Assembly (NCBI GenBank): GCA_022781715.1
Contig: JALETB010000022.1
Location: forward strand, 1 to 57,361
Reading direction: 5' to 3'
DNA from: Clostridiales bacterium
GTDB lineage: Bacteria > Bacillota > Clostridia > Christensenellales > Borkfalkiaceae
Length of the DNA: 57,361 bases
Below the pieces are notes generated by a model. The model was not told where the DNA came from and did no database searches. It saw nothing but the letters and a program-made list of their open reading frames with translations. Below, one piece after another: positions 41,465 to 50,451 of the stretch; position 1 is the first letter of the stretch, and every line of letters starts with the position of its first letter. The position numbers were made by a program, and so were the translations under genes.

Positions 41465-42601
41465 ATGATAGAGATTAAAAAAGTCGAAAGCAGAAAAGAC
41501 AGAAAAGAATTTCTCGATTTTCCGCTTAAAAAGTATAAAAACAATCCTAATTTCGTCCCGCCGCTCTATGCGGACGAGAAGAAGATTTTCAACGACGATT
41601 ACACTTATAACGACACTTGCGAAACCGCTTATTTCCTTGCAAAGAGAAACAAGGTGACGGTGGGGCGTATTTCGGCAATACTTCAGAAGGCGGCGAACGA
41701 AAAGAACAACGAAAAACGCGTCAGGTTCACGAGATTCGATTGCGAAAACGACGAGGAAGCGGCAAAGGCTCTTTTTAAAGCCGTAGAAGATTTCGCGCTC
41801 GAAAAGGGCATGGACACAGTCTGCGGTCCGCTCGGGTTTTCCGATCTGGAAAGAGAGGGGCTTCTCGTCGAGGGGTTCGATCAACTTTCAACGTTCGAAG
41901 AGCAGTATAACGCCGAGTATTACGGCGCGCTCATAGAGGCTTGCGGTTATAAAAAGGAAGTCGACTGGGTGGAATCGAAAGTTTACCTTCCCGACGAGGA
42001 AGAAATCGCGAAAATTAAAAAAATGTCCGAATTCGTCATGAAGCGTTATGGGCTTCATATGCCGAAGTGCAAATCGATCAACGAATTTCTCGATAAATAT
42101 AAGGACAATTTCTTCAATCTATTAGACGTCGCTTACGAGGGGCTTTACGGAACGGTTCCTTTCACTGACGCGATGAAGAAAACGATGATCGACAATTTCC
42201 GTCTTATCATCGACATAAACCACGTCACTGTTATACTGAACGAGCAGAACGAGGTCGTGTGCCTCGGGCTTTGCTTCCCGTCGCTTGCGAAGGCTTTGCA
42301 AAAATCCGGCGGAAAACTCACACCGATAGCCCTTTTAAAGGTGCTTAAAGCGATAAAAAAGCCGGAAATAATCGATCTCGGTCTTATCGCCGTCCGTCCG
42401 GACTACATAAACTGCGGAGTTACGGCAATAATCGCCGCCGGGCTTATCGATATTTTAAAGCAGGACGGCGTGAAGTACGCCGAAACAAACCTTAACCTCG
42501 AAGACAATTTCGCCATTCAGAATTTGTGGAAGAGGTTTAACGCGGAAAGGCACAAACGCCGCCGCTCTTACGTCAAAGTTCTGGAGAAAACGCAAATATG
42601 A
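41465..42601 (+). CDS. GNAT-like acyltransferase of unknown substrate
   Basis: 378 residues. The N-terminal segment IEIKKVESRKDRKEFLDFPLKKYKNNPNFVPP and the central GPLGFSDLEREGLLVEGFDQL belong to a GNAT-like family found in diverse bacteria next to lipid genes. The C-terminal PEIIDLGLIAVRPDYINCGVTAIIAAG resembles the acyl-CoA-binding signature. The protein probably transfers an acyl group, but the acceptor is not known. It is placed between fakB and plsX with its stop overlapping the plsX start, so it may use acyl-phosphate or acyl-ACP. Substrate assignment is inference. Confidence 0.75.
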   Translation: MIEIKKVESRKDRKEFLDFPLKKYKNNPNFVPPLYADEKKIFNDDYTYNDTCETAYFLAKRNKVTVGRISAILQKAANEKNNEKRVRFTRFDCENDEEAAKALFKAVEDFALEKGMDTVCGPLGFSDLEREGLLVEGFDQLSTFEEQYNAEYYGALIEACGYKKEVDWVESKVYLPDEEEIAKIKKMSEFVMKRYGLHMPKCKSINEFLDKYKDNFFNLLDVAYEGLYGTVPFTDAMKKTMIDNFRLIIDINHVTVILNEQNEVVCLGLCFPSLAKALQKSGGKLTPIALLKVLKAIKKPEIIDLGLIAVRPDYINCGVTAIIAAGLIDILKQDGVKYAETNLNLEDNFAIQNLWKRFNAERHKRRRSYVKVLEKTQI

Positions 42602-43572
42602 AAATAGCGATAGACTGTCTTGGCGGAGATCACAGTCCCGCCGCAAACGTCGAAGGCGCGCTTCTTGCGCTCGAAGATTTTTCCGATCTCGCCGTGGTAT
42701 TATACGGCGACGAAACGGCGATAAAAGCCGAACTTTCGGGGAAAACTTATCCTGCGGACAGGGTGGAGATAATCAACGCGCCCGAAGCGGTTGACGGAAA
42801 CGACAAACCTATCGACGCGATAAGGCTGAAAAAGGATTCTTCGATGATCAGGGCGGTTAAGGACCTTCGCGAAAACGAAGAGATAAAGGCTCTGGTTTCG
42901 TGCGGGGCGACGGGTATTCTCGTCGGCGCGTCTATTTTAAGAATAGGCAGGCTCGAGGGCGTGAGGCGTCCCGCGTTCTGCCCCGTTCTTCCCACGATGA
43001 ACGGCGGAATAGTCGGCGTATGCGACAGCGGAGCGAATATAGACGCTTCCGCGGAGCAACTCAAACAGAACGCGATTATGGGTTCGGCATATCTCAAGCA
43101 TGCTTACGGAATCGAAAATCCGAGGGTCGCACTTCTGAATGTCGGAACGGAAGAAGAAAAAGGTGACGACGTCCGCCGCGAAGCGTATAAACTTTTAAAA
43201 GAAGAAAAGTTGGTCAATTTCGTTGGAAACATGGAGAGCAGAGATTTGCTTTCGGGCAAGTACGATCTCGTCGTGTGCGACGGATTCTCGGGCAACGTTC
43301 TGATAAAAAGCACCGAGGGTGCGTGTCTTGAAATGCTAAAAAGGCTGAAAAAGGACATTATGTCGTCTTTCTGGAACAAAATCGGCGCGCTGTTCATGCT
43401 AAGAACGTTTAAAAAAGAAAAAGCGTTTATGGATTACAGAAATTACGGCGGGAGCGTGCTTTTAGGCTTGGAAAAAATAGTAGTCAAAGGTCATGGCTCG
43501 AGCAACGCCGCTGCAGTCCGGAAATGCATCGAACAGGCGTATAAAACGTCGAAAAACGGCAGCGTTATTTGA
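42598..43572 (+). CDS. plsX: Phosphate acyltransferase PlsX
   Basis: 324 residues. PlsX exchanges acyl groups between acyl-ACP and acyl-phosphate, the donor for PlsY in phospholipid synthesis. The start MKIAIDCLGGDHSPAANVEGALLAL and the segments VSCGATGILVGASILRIGRL, KHAYGIENPRVALLNVGTEEEKGD and VCDGFSGNVLIKSTEG are typical. The ATG overlaps the acyltransferase stop (ATGA). A neighbouring fakAB pair means acyl-phosphate can also come from exogenous fatty acids. The stop is followed by a tandem copy of 11 bases (AGCGTTATTTG / AGCGTGATTTA). Confidence 0.94.
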   Translation: MKIAIDCLGGDHSPAANVEGALLALEDFSDLAVVLYGDETAIKAELSGKTYPADRVEIINAPEAVDGNDKPIDAIRLKKDSSMIRAVKDLRENEEIKALVSCGATGILVGASILRIGRLEGVRRPAFCPVLPTMNGGIVGVCDSGANIDASAEQLKQNAIMGSAYLKHAYGIENPRVALLNVGTEEEKGDDVRREAYKLLKEEKLVNFVGNMESRDLLSGKYDLVVCDGFSGNVLIKSTEGACLEMLKRLKKDIMSSFWNKIGALFMLRTFKKEKAFMDYRNYGGSVLLGLEKIVVKGHGSSNAAAVRKCIEQAYKTSKNGSVI

Positions 43573-43582
43573 GCGTGATTTA
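43561..43582 (+). repeat. 11-bp tandem duplication spanning the plsX stop
   Basis: AGCGTTATTTG followed directly by AGCGTGATTTA (9 of 11 identical); the TGA stop is at the junction. Confidence 0.4.
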
Positions 43583-43636
43583 ATTACGAAAAACGCCGTC
43601 AAAACAAAAAACGCCACACAAAAAGGAGAAAATAAA

Positions 43637-43858
43637 ATGTTTGAAAAAGTAAAGAAAATACTTGTCGACGAACTTAACGTCGACGAAAGTCTCGTAACCC
43701 CGAATGCAACAATCAAAGGAGATCTCGGCGCAGATTCGATAGATATACTTCAACTTCTTATGACGCTTGAGGAAGAAAGCGGAATAACCATTCCCGATGA
43801 AAAACTTTCCACATTCCAGACGGTGGGAGATATAGTCAATTATCTCGAATCTCTTTAA
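43637..43858 (+). CDS. acpP: Acyl carrier protein
   Basis: 73 residues from ATG 43637 with AAAAGGAG upstream; the longer track frame starts inside plsX and is rejected. The phosphopantetheine-attachment site is in GDLGADSIDILQLL (Ser 34), with Ile in place of the usual Leu after the serine. Three acidic helices match the ACP fold. It carries growing fatty-acyl chains and is the partner of PlsX directly upstream, as in many Firmicutes. Slightly shorter than the usual 75-80 residues but complete. Confidence 0.94.
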   Translation: MFEKVKKILVDELNVDESLVTPNATIKGDLGADSIDILQLLMTLEEESGITIPDEKLSTFQTVGDIVNYLESL

Positions 43859-43879
43859 TTCCCGCTCAAATTGAACGCC

Positions 43880-43907
43880 GAGCCTTCCTTAACTACAGGG
43901 GAGGCTC
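43880..43907 (+). terminator. Hairpin after acpP, weak terminator or attenuator
   Basis: GAGCCTTCC pairs with GGGAGGCTC (one G-U). The following sequence CTTATGCGTTTT is not a clean T-run, so read-through into the MATE gene is likely. Confidence 0.45.
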
Positions 43908-43945
43908 TTATGCGTTTTCCGAAACAACGTCAGACAAAGGAAAAT

Positions 43946-45274
43946 ATGAACATAAAAATATCCGATCATTTTACTTATAAAAAATTGTTCACGTTTGTTC
44001 TGCCGCCTGTGTTTATGATGATTTTAACGTCGATTTACGGTGTTATAGACGGCTATTTCATCTCGAACTTCGTCGGAAAAACGCAGTTCGCGGCGATAAA
44101 CTTCATTTATCCGTTCATTATGATTCTCGGCGGAACGGGCTTCATGATAGGAACGGGCGGAACCGCTCTCGTTGCGAAAACCCTTGGCGAGGGTGATGAC
44201 AAAAGGGCGAACGAACTTTTCACCATAATTATAAGGTTCTGCATTCTGCTCGGCATAATCCTCACCGTTTCGGGTATTTTGCTCATTCGTCCTATCTGCA
44301 AACTTTTAAAAGCGACCGAAGAGATGACCGATTATTGCGTGATTTACGGCTCGATAGTCATCTCGTTCACAACGTTTTTCATCTTGCAGAGCAACTTTCA
44401 CAGTTTTTTTTCTGCGGCTGAAAAACAACGCATGGGGCTTATCGTCACGATAATCGCCGGCTGCACCAACGCCGCTCTGGACGCTCTTTTCATCGCCGTT
44501 TTCGATTGGGGCTTGATCGGCGCAGCTCTGGCGACGGGCATCGGACAGGTTATCGGCGGACTCGTTCCTCTCGTATACTTCGCAAGACCGAACACGAGCA
44601 GATTGAGATTTGTCAAAGCAAAACTCGAACTCAAGCCTATTCTGGCGGCGTGCGCCAACGGCTCGTCCGAACTTTTAACGAACGTTTCGTCGTCGATCGT
44701 CAGCATGCTTTACAACATGCAACTGATGAAGTTTTACGGCGAGGACGGCGTGTCGGCATACGGCGTGCTTATGTACGTTCAGTTCATTTTCCTTGCCATA
44801 GAAATAGGGTATTCTATCGGCGTTTCACCTATTGTTTCTTACAACTACGGCGCACAGAACACTAAAGAACTCAAAAACGTCTTTAAAAAGAGTATAATTT
44901 CTCTGAGCGTGTGCGGTCTTGTTCTCACGGCTCTGGCGGAGATTCTCGCGGTGCCGCTCGCCAAGTTTTTCGTCGGTTACGACAAAACGCTTTTCGACCT
45001 TACGGTGCATGCATTCAGGTTGTATTCGTTCGTGTTCGTATTTTCGGGCATAAACGTCTTTTCGTCGGGATTTTTCACCGCGCTCAACAACGGACTCGTT
45101 TCCGCGATACTTTCGTTTCTGCGCGCGCTTGTCTTTCAGACATTTTTCGTGTTTATTCTGCCCGCATTGTTCAAGGCCGAAGGAATATGGTTTGCAACGA
45201 TCGCAACCGAAGCGTTCGCATTCATGACGGCGGTTTTCTTCCTCGTCTTTATGCGTAAAAAATACAATTATTAG
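43946..45274 (+). CDS. MATE-family transporter (second copy)
   Basis: 442 residues from ATG 43946 (MNIKISDHFTYKKLF), with AAAGGA 4 bases before; the upstream track start reads through the post-acpP hairpin. Twelve membrane segments, with the MatE signatures FVLPPVFMMILTSIYGVIDGYFISNFVG and the second-half LLTNVSSSIVSMLYNMQLMKFYGEDGVSAYGVL. It differs from the other MATE protein (12927) and belongs to the DinF/NorM-like group with a TTGGTALVAK-type loop (GTGGTALVAKTLGEGDD). Substrate unknown. Its gene is followed after 12 bases by the ABC exporter pair, suggesting a shared export operon. Confidence 0.9.
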   Translation: MNIKISDHFTYKKLFTFVLPPVFMMILTSIYGVIDGYFISNFVGKTQFAAINFIYPFIMILGGTGFMIGTGGTALVAKTLGEGDDKRANELFTIIIRFCILLGIILTVSGILLIRPICKLLKATEEMTDYCVIYGSIVISFTTFFILQSNFHSFFSAAEKQRMGLIVTIIAGCTNAALDALFIAVFDWGLIGAALATGIGQVIGGLVPLVYFARPNTSRLRFVKAKLELKPILAACANGSSELLTNVSSSIVSMLYNMQLMKFYGEDGVSAYGVLMYVQFIFLAIEIGYSIGVSPIVSYNYGAQNTKELKNVFKKSIISLSVCGLVLTALAEILAVPLAKFFVGYDKTLFDLTVHAFRLYSFVFVFSGINVFSSGFFTALNNGLVSAILSFLRALVFQTFFVFILPALFKAEGIWFATIATEAFAFMTAVFFLVFMRKKYNY

Positions 45275-45286
45275 GAATAATATATT

Positions 45287-47077
45287 ATGATATTCGGAAA
45301 ATACATTAACAAATACTATCTTAAGTATTTATACATATTGCTGCTGGGACTTCTGTCTCTCGCCGCGGTGGACTACGCGCAACTGCTGATTCCCGAACTT
45401 TATAAATACATAATAAACGGAATCGGCAACGGTTTCAACACGATAAACGGGGTAGACGTTCCGTTCAATTTTGATTTCGTGCTTGATAAAATTTGTCTGC
45501 CGATGATAATCGTGATTCTCGTCATCGTTACGGGCAGATTTTTGTGGCGAATCTGCTTTTTCGGCGCGGGCGCGAAGGTGGAAGAGGATTTGCGCCTCAG
45601 AATGTTCGACCGCTGCAAAAACTTATCCGCGAGTTATTATCAGAAAAACAAAGTCGGCAACCTTATGTCGCTTTTCACGAACGACCTCGAGACTGTGCAG
45701 GATTGTTTCGGCTGGGGCGTTATGATGCTTTGCGACGCTCTGTTTCTCGGCGGAATGTCGTTTTACAAAATGGTTGCGTTAAAACCCTTGCTTGCGCTGT
45801 TTTCGCTTATTCCGCTCGCGTGCATGCTCGTCGCGGCGACGGTTATCGGCAATTATATGGAAAAGAAGTGGGAAACCCGTCAGGAAGCGTTTTCGCAACT
45901 TTCCGATTTCTCGCAGGAGAATTTCTCGGGAATAGCCGTAATCAAGGCGTTCGTAAAAGAGGGAAAAGAACTTTCGGCGTTCAAAAAACTCAACAAGCAC
46001 AACGAGGACGTAAACGTTGAATACGTTAAAGCGTCCACTATTCTTAATATCGCCATAACACTTTTCATCGAATCGGTCGTCTGCGTAATTCTCGGTTACG
46101 GCGGCTATCTCGTGTTCGCAGGCTCGTTCAATGCGGGCGAACTTATGGAATTCATCGGTTATTTCAATGCGATTATCTGGCCCGTTATGGCGATTTCGGA
46201 ACTTATCGGAATGAAATCCCGCGGTCAGGCCTCGCTCAGTCGAATCGGCGAGTTGCTTTCCGCCTTGCAGGACGTTAAGGACAGAGAGGGCGCGAAACCC
46301 CTCGGAAACGCGCGCGGCGAGATAGAGTTCAAAAATCTTACGTTCGCTTATCCGGACAGCGAAATTCCGTCCCTGAAGAACGTTTCTTTTAAAATCGAAG
46401 CGGGCGAAAACGTAGGAATCGTCGGAAGAACCGGTTCGGGCAAAACGACAATCGCCGACCTTATTTTAAGAACTTATAACGTTCCGGACGGCACGGTTTT
46501 CATCGACGGAAACGACGTGAACGACGTCACCATAGAATCGGTGAGAAAGAACGCGGCTTACGTTCCGCAGGATAACTTCCTTTTCAGCGACACGATCGAA
46601 AACAACATAGCGTTCGCTTCGGACGAGGTGAGTTTCGATGCGGTAGTCCGCTCGGCAAAACTCGCCGACGTGAACGGCAATATCATCGGATTCCGCGACG
46701 GATATCGTACGGTGCTCGGCGAAAGAGGCGTAACCGTTTCGGGCGGGCAGAAACAGAGAATTTCCATAGCGAGGGCGATGATGAAAAACGCGCCCGTGCT
46801 TATTCTCGACGACGCGGTTTCCGCAGTCGACACCGAAACCGAAAAGACCATTCTCGAAAACCTGCGCCTTACGAGAAAAGGCAAAACCACGATCTTAATC
46901 GCGCACAGAATATCCACGGTTAAAGGAATGGACAAAATAATTTATCTCGAGGACGGCGCAGTGGCGGCGGTCGGAACGCACGAGGAACTTATGAATACCT
47001 GCCCCGAATATAAAAGGACGGTCGAACTTCAGATTATCGAAGAGAAGAAAAAGAAGGAGGAAAACGAAAATGCGTGA
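45287..47077 (+). CDS. ABC exporter subunit, degenerate-site half (heterodimer A)
   Basis: 596 residues. A six-helix transmembrane domain (about 1-310) precedes an ATPase domain with Walker A GRTGSGKTT, signature VSGGQKQR and Walker B VLILDDAVSAVD. In the Walker B the normal catalytic Glu is Asp, the hallmark of the non-catalytic site in heterodimeric exporters such as BmrC or TM287. It therefore pairs with the next gene. An 8-base overlap (ATG inside the end of this gene) supports equal expression. Drug or peptide export is the usual role for this type. A MATE exporter gene sits directly upstream. Confidence 0.92.
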   Translation: MIFGKYINKYYLKYLYILLLGLLSLAAVDYAQLLIPELYKYIINGIGNGFNTINGVDVPFNFDFVLDKICLPMIIVILVIVTGRFLWRICFFGAGAKVEEDLRLRMFDRCKNLSASYYQKNKVGNLMSLFTNDLETVQDCFGWGVMMLCDALFLGGMSFYKMVALKPLLALFSLIPLACMLVAATVIGNYMEKKWETRQEAFSQLSDFSQENFSGIAVIKAFVKEGKELSAFKKLNKHNEDVNVEYVKASTILNIAITLFIESVVCVILGYGGYLVFAGSFNAGELMEFIGYFNAIIWPVMAISELIGMKSRGQASLSRIGELLSALQDVKDREGAKPLGNARGEIEFKNLTFAYPDSEIPSLKNVSFKIEAGENVGIVGRTGSGKTTIADLILRTYNVPDGTVFIDGNDVNDVTIESVRKNAAYVPQDNFLFSDTIENNIAFASDEVSFDAVVRSAKLADVNGNIIGFRDGYRTVLGERGVTVSGGQKQRISIARAMMKNAPVLILDDAVSAVDTETEKTILENLRLTRKGKTTILIAHRISTVKGMDKIIYLEDGAVAAVGTHEELMNTCPEYKRTVELQIIEEKKKKEENENA

Positions 47078-48932
47078 ATATTATCCTCTTCTTTTAACGG
47101 GCGCGATAATAGGCGTTTTGTCGATCGTTTTCATAGTGGCGTTTCTCTCCATAAAGGATAAGAAAACCGCTATCGGATTCGACAGAAAAATGAAAGATAA
47201 AGAACTTATAGGCAGACTTCTTGCTTATGCTAAGCCTTATTGGAAGAGTTTTCTGTTCGTGTCGGTTCTCATGTTTTTCACCGTGTCTTACGACATAGTT
47301 TCGCCCTACATAATTTCCAACATCGAGGAACTCGTTCAGCAGGGCGGTTTCACGCTGAGCGAATTGTTCCTTAAAGTCGCGCTGTATGCGAGCATACTCA
47401 TCGTTTCGCTTGCATGTTCTTATTTTCAGGCGATTATTCTCCAGAAAACGGGGCAGAAAATCGTTTCTAAGTTAAGGGAAGATTTGTTCAGTCATATCGA
47501 AAGTCTTTCTCACGCGCAACTCAACACGATTCCCGTCGGCACGCTCGTCACGAGGGTGACGAACGATACGAATGCCCTCTCGATGCTTTTCACGAGTACG
47601 ATAGTCAATCTCGCGAAGAACGTTTTCGTCATCATAGGCGTAGTCGTCGCGATGCTTCTTTTAAATTATGAACTCGCGCTGATGGTGCTTTGTTTTGCTC
47701 CGTTCATCGTGCTTTTCACGGTCATTTTCAGAAAGTTTTCGAGAATGTCATATCGCAAAATCAAGGACGGAACGACCTCTGTGAACACCTTCCTTTCGGA
47801 AAACCTTTCCGGAATAAAAATAATTCAGATTTTCAATCGTGAAGAACGTAAAAAGGAAGAATTCAAAAAGAAAAACTCCGCGCTTGCCAAGGCGAGATTT
47901 TCCGAGATTTTCGTTTTCGGAATTTTCCGCCCCACGGTTTATATGCTTTACGCATGCGCCCTTCTTTGCCTGTTCTATCTCGGCTCGAAGGGTTATCTCG
48001 ATAACGCCGAGTTTCTCGGGCAGAAGATGACCGCCCCCGTAATCGTCGCGTTTTATATGTACATTTCGAAGTTTTTCAACCCGATTCAGAACCTTGCGGA
48101 GCAGTTCAACTTCCTGCAGTCGGCTTTTGCTTCGGCGGAAAAAATCTTCACGATTATGGATATCGACCCCGAAGTCAAGGACGAGCCGGATGCTATCGAA
48201 CTGGACGAAGTGAAAGGCGAAATAGAGTTTAAGGACGTGTGGTTTTCTTATGTCGAAAACGAGTGGGTGCTTAAAGGCGTTTCTTTCAAGGTGAACGCCG
48301 GCGAAACGGTCGCTTTCGTCGGCGCTACGGGTTCCGGCAAAACGACGATTCTTTCGCTTATCTGCCGAAATTACGATATTCAGAAAGGCGAAATCCTGCT
48401 TGACGGAATAAATATCAGGCACATCAAAAAGTCGTCTTTGCGCAAGCATTTCGGGCAGATGTTGCAGGACGTTTTCCTGTTCTCCGGCACGATAAGGAGC
48501 AATATAGTTCTCCGCGAAGAATCTTTCACGGACGAGGAGATCAACGAGGCTTGCCGCTACGTTAACGCCGATAAATTCATCGATAAACTCCCCGCAAAAC
48601 TCGACGAGGAAGTCCGCGAGAGGGGCAACAACTTCTCTGCGGGACAGCGGCAGTTGCTTTCGTTCGCGAGAACGATAATTCATCGCCCGGAAGTTATGAT
48701 TCTGGACGAAGCGACGGCTAATATCGACACGGAAACGGAAATTCTCATTCAGGATTCGCTCGAAAAGATGATGAATATCGGCACGATGCTCATTGTCGCT
48801 CACAGGCTTTCCACGATCCGCAACGCCGACAAAATAATCGTCATCCACAAAGGCGTAATCGAGGAAGAGGGCAGCCACGAAGAACTTCTCGAAAAAAAAG
48901 GCAGATATTACGGTCTGTACGCAAATCAATAA
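47070..48932 (+). CDS. ABC exporter subunit, catalytic half (heterodimer B)
   Basis: 620 residues. The membrane domain is preceded by an extra N-terminal hydrophobic helix (PLLLTGAIIGVLSIVFIVAFL), unlike the first subunit. The ATPase domain has Walker A GATGSGKTT, signature FSAGQRQL and a normal Walker B VMILDEATANID. The catalytic site should be formed by these residues together with the VSGGQ signature of the partner, giving one active and one degenerate site. The pair is the last of the co-directional run that begins at fakA. Substrate unknown. Confidence 0.92.
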   Translation: MREYYPLLLTGAIIGVLSIVFIVAFLSIKDKKTAIGFDRKMKDKELIGRLLAYAKPYWKSFLFVSVLMFFTVSYDIVSPYIISNIEELVQQGGFTLSELFLKVALYASILIVSLACSYFQAIILQKTGQKIVSKLREDLFSHIESLSHAQLNTIPVGTLVTRVTNDTNALSMLFTSTIVNLAKNVFVIIGVVVAMLLLNYELALMVLCFAPFIVLFTVIFRKFSRMSYRKIKDGTTSVNTFLSENLSGIKIIQIFNREERKKEEFKKKNSALAKARFSEIFVFGIFRPTVYMLYACALLCLFYLGSKGYLDNAEFLGQKMTAPVIVAFYMYISKFFNPIQNLAEQFNFLQSAFASAEKIFTIMDIDPEVKDEPDAIELDEVKGEIEFKDVWFSYVENEWVLKGVSFKVNAGETVAFVGATGSGKTTILSLICRNYDIQKGEILLDGINIRHIKKSSLRKHFGQMLQDVFLFSGTIRSNIVLREESFTDEEINEACRYVNADKFIDKLPAKLDEEVRERGNNFSAGQRQLLSFARTIIHRPEVMILDEATANIDTETEILIQDSLEKMMNIGTMLIVAHRLSTIRNADKIIVIHKGVIEEEGSHEELLEKKGRYYGLYANQ

Positions 48933-48998
48933 CAAAACGGTAGATATTTTACCTCCATTGTGGTACAATATTGTTGAAATATAAAACAAGGTTTAAAT

Positions 48999-49715
48999 AT
49001 GAACGATTTTGAACAAAATAAATTCAGCGAAGTCGTTTCCGCCGACAACGAAGAGGCGGAACAACTCGAAATGTCTGAAGCGAAGGAAATTCCGCAAATA
49101 GACGTTCCGGCGGACGGCGAAGAAACCGAACCGACCGCAACGGCGGAAGAATCCGGAACGCCGGACGGCACGGAACAACTCGAAATCCCCATGGAAGAAT
49201 CCGCAAAGGAAACCGATAAGGAAGAATCCGCAAATGGAATCGATACGGATGAACTCGCGGACGGAATTTTCGCAGAGGAGCCTGCGAACGAAGTTCCCGC
49301 AGAACAACCGGCAAACGAAGTTCCCGCGGCAGAACCTGCGAATGGCACGAGCAGTTTCCGCACCGAAGAAGACGCTGCGTTCACGGCGGAATACGGAGAA
49401 TATCTGGCGAAGAGAAAATATAACAGAACGCCGCTTATTCTCGCGCTTTTCGGGCTTATGTTTTCCGTGTTTTACGGCGCGGGAATCGTTTTGGGAATAA
49501 TCGCGCTCGTTCTGGGCGCGATCAGATATCGCGTTCATAAGTCCGAGCCGTTGAAATGGGCGATCGTCTTGTCGATAGTCTGCATCGCTCTTTCTCTCGC
49601 GTTTATTTTCGCGGTGTCCGGTTCGGCGCTTATAGCCTTCATCAGGCAAATCGAGCAGGAAGAAAGTCAGCAAGGGCTGATAAGAGCGTTCGCACGGGAG
49701 TTATTTGGAAGATAA
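48999..49715 (+). CDS. Membrane protein with long acidic disordered N-terminus (DUF4190-like)
   Basis: 238 residues. The first 125 residues are low-complexity, rich in Glu, Ala, Pro and Thr, with short imperfect repeats (EEPANEVPAEQPANEVPAAEPANG). The C-terminus has two transmembrane helices in a DUF4190-like hairpin (LILALFGLMFSVFYGAGIVLGIIALVLG and WAIVLSIVCIALSLAFIFAV). No catalytic residues are evident. The gene begins a three-gene cluster of small proteins overlapping by a few bases, upstream of uvrB. Regulation and function unknown. Confidence 0.75.
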   Translation: MNDFEQNKFSEVVSADNEEAEQLEMSEAKEIPQIDVPADGEETEPTATAEESGTPDGTEQLEIPMEESAKETDKEESANGIDTDELADGIFAEEPANEVPAEQPANEVPAAEPANGTSSFRTEEDAAFTAEYGEYLAKRKYNRTPLILALFGLMFSVFYGAGIVLGIIALVLGAIRYRVHKSEPLKWAIVLSIVCIALSLAFIFAVSGSALIAFIRQIEQEESQQGLIRAFARELFGR

Positions 49716-50082
49716 TCTGTATAATTTGCTTTCGCACATAAGCGAGGAGTGCAAAGGGAAATACGTGTTGTTTCCGAAGAAAAAACTTCTCGGCGCGTGC
49801 GGCGGCGAAACTGTTACGGAAGAAGAATTAAACGTTTATATAGATTCGCTCGCGGCGGCGGGTTATCTCGACAAAAAGTACGCGGATAACGACGTCGTGC
49901 TATTAAAACCGCTCGGCAAAAGCCTTACGGCGAGCCGGGACGAAAGTCCTGCCCCGCATGAAGTTTTTCCCGCTCCGGACGGCGGCGGAACCGTAAGCGA
50001 ATTTTTAAGGTTTATAATAGCGTTTCTTGGCGGATTTTCGGGCGCGCTTGCGGGAATGGCGGTGTTTGCTTTGCTATGCTGA
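49705..50082 (+). CDS. Winged-helix-like protein with C-terminal membrane helix (paralog A)
   Basis: 125 residues from TTG 49705, supported by GGGAG four bases upstream and an 11-base overlap with the preceding gene. The N-terminal 70 residues look like a small winged helix (LYNLLSHISEECKGKYVLFPKKKLLGAC...LNVYIDSLAAAGYLDKKYA). A linker of about 25 residues leads to one hydrophobic C-terminal helix (FIIAFLGGFSGALAGMAVFAL), so the protein is probably tail-anchored. It resembles the next gene in layout and partly in sequence (FPKKKLLGAC versus IPEKSLLSAC). Function unknown. Confidence 0.72.
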   Translation: MEDNLYNLLSHISEECKGKYVLFPKKKLLGACGGETVTEEELNVYIDSLAAAGYLDKKYADNDVVLLKPLGKSLTASRDESPAPHEVFPAPDGGGTVSEFLRFIIAFLGGFSGALAGMAVFALLC

Positions 50083-50429
50083 CGAGAACGGAAAGAAAAG
50101 TCGTCAAAGCCGTCATCGCGGCGGGCGCGGAAAAAGAGAGTTTTCTCATTCCCGAAAAGAGTCTGTTATCTGCCTGCAAAATGGATAAAAAGGACTTGCC
50201 AAAACTGAGAAAAACGCTCAATTCGCTTTCGCTGGACGGTTATTTTGACCTTATAAGGTGTTTAAACGGCGGCGAGGAAACGCTATGCGTCGTTCCCCGG
50301 CACAAGTTGCTTTGTTACAAGCGCGAAAAACGCGAACTCGTCAACGGAATTGCGATAAAGATATTGCTTGCCGTCCTCGGCTCGATAACGGCGTTTATCG
50401 TCACGAGGATTCTTTACGGTTTGTTTTAA
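50076..50429 (+). CDS. Winged-helix-like protein with C-terminal membrane helix (paralog B)
   Basis: 117 residues. It begins inside the preceding gene (7-base overlap). N-terminal winged-helix-like region (VVKAVIAAGAEKESFLIPEKSLLSAC...LRKTLNSLSLDGYFDLIR) followed by VVPRHKLLCYKREKR and a C-terminal hydrophobic helix (IAIKILLAVLGSITAFIVTRILYGLF). The pair with the previous protein looks like an old duplication. The end TTTACGGTTTGTTTTAA including the stop is duplicated perfectly just before uvrB. Function unknown; a DNA-binding or ATPase role is not supported by residues. Confidence 0.7.
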   Translation: MLTRTERKVVKAVIAAGAEKESFLIPEKSLLSACKMDKKDLPKLRKTLNSLSLDGYFDLIRCLNGGEETLCVVPRHKLLCYKREKRELVNGIAIKILLAVLGSITAFIVTRILYGLF

Positions 50430-50451
50430 TGTGGTTTACGGTTTGTTTTAA
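50413..50451 (+). repeat. Perfect 17-bp duplication of a gene end including its stop codon
   Basis: TTTACGGTTTGTTTTAA at 50413-50429 and again at 50435-50451, period 22. The second copy ends two bases before the uvrB start and replaces any Shine-Dalgarno. Confidence 0.9.

Noticed and set aside
40511-41884. 457-aa minus-strand ORF
   Set aside because: Antisense shadow of degV and the acyltransferase-like gene with no family features.
43871-43945. Longer N-terminus of the second MATE protein
   Set aside because: Starts at a TTG and reads through a hairpin; ATG 43946 has a Shine-Dalgarno and matches the family start.
47748-48989. 413-aa minus-strand ORF
   Set aside because: Antisense shadow of the ABC exporter gene.
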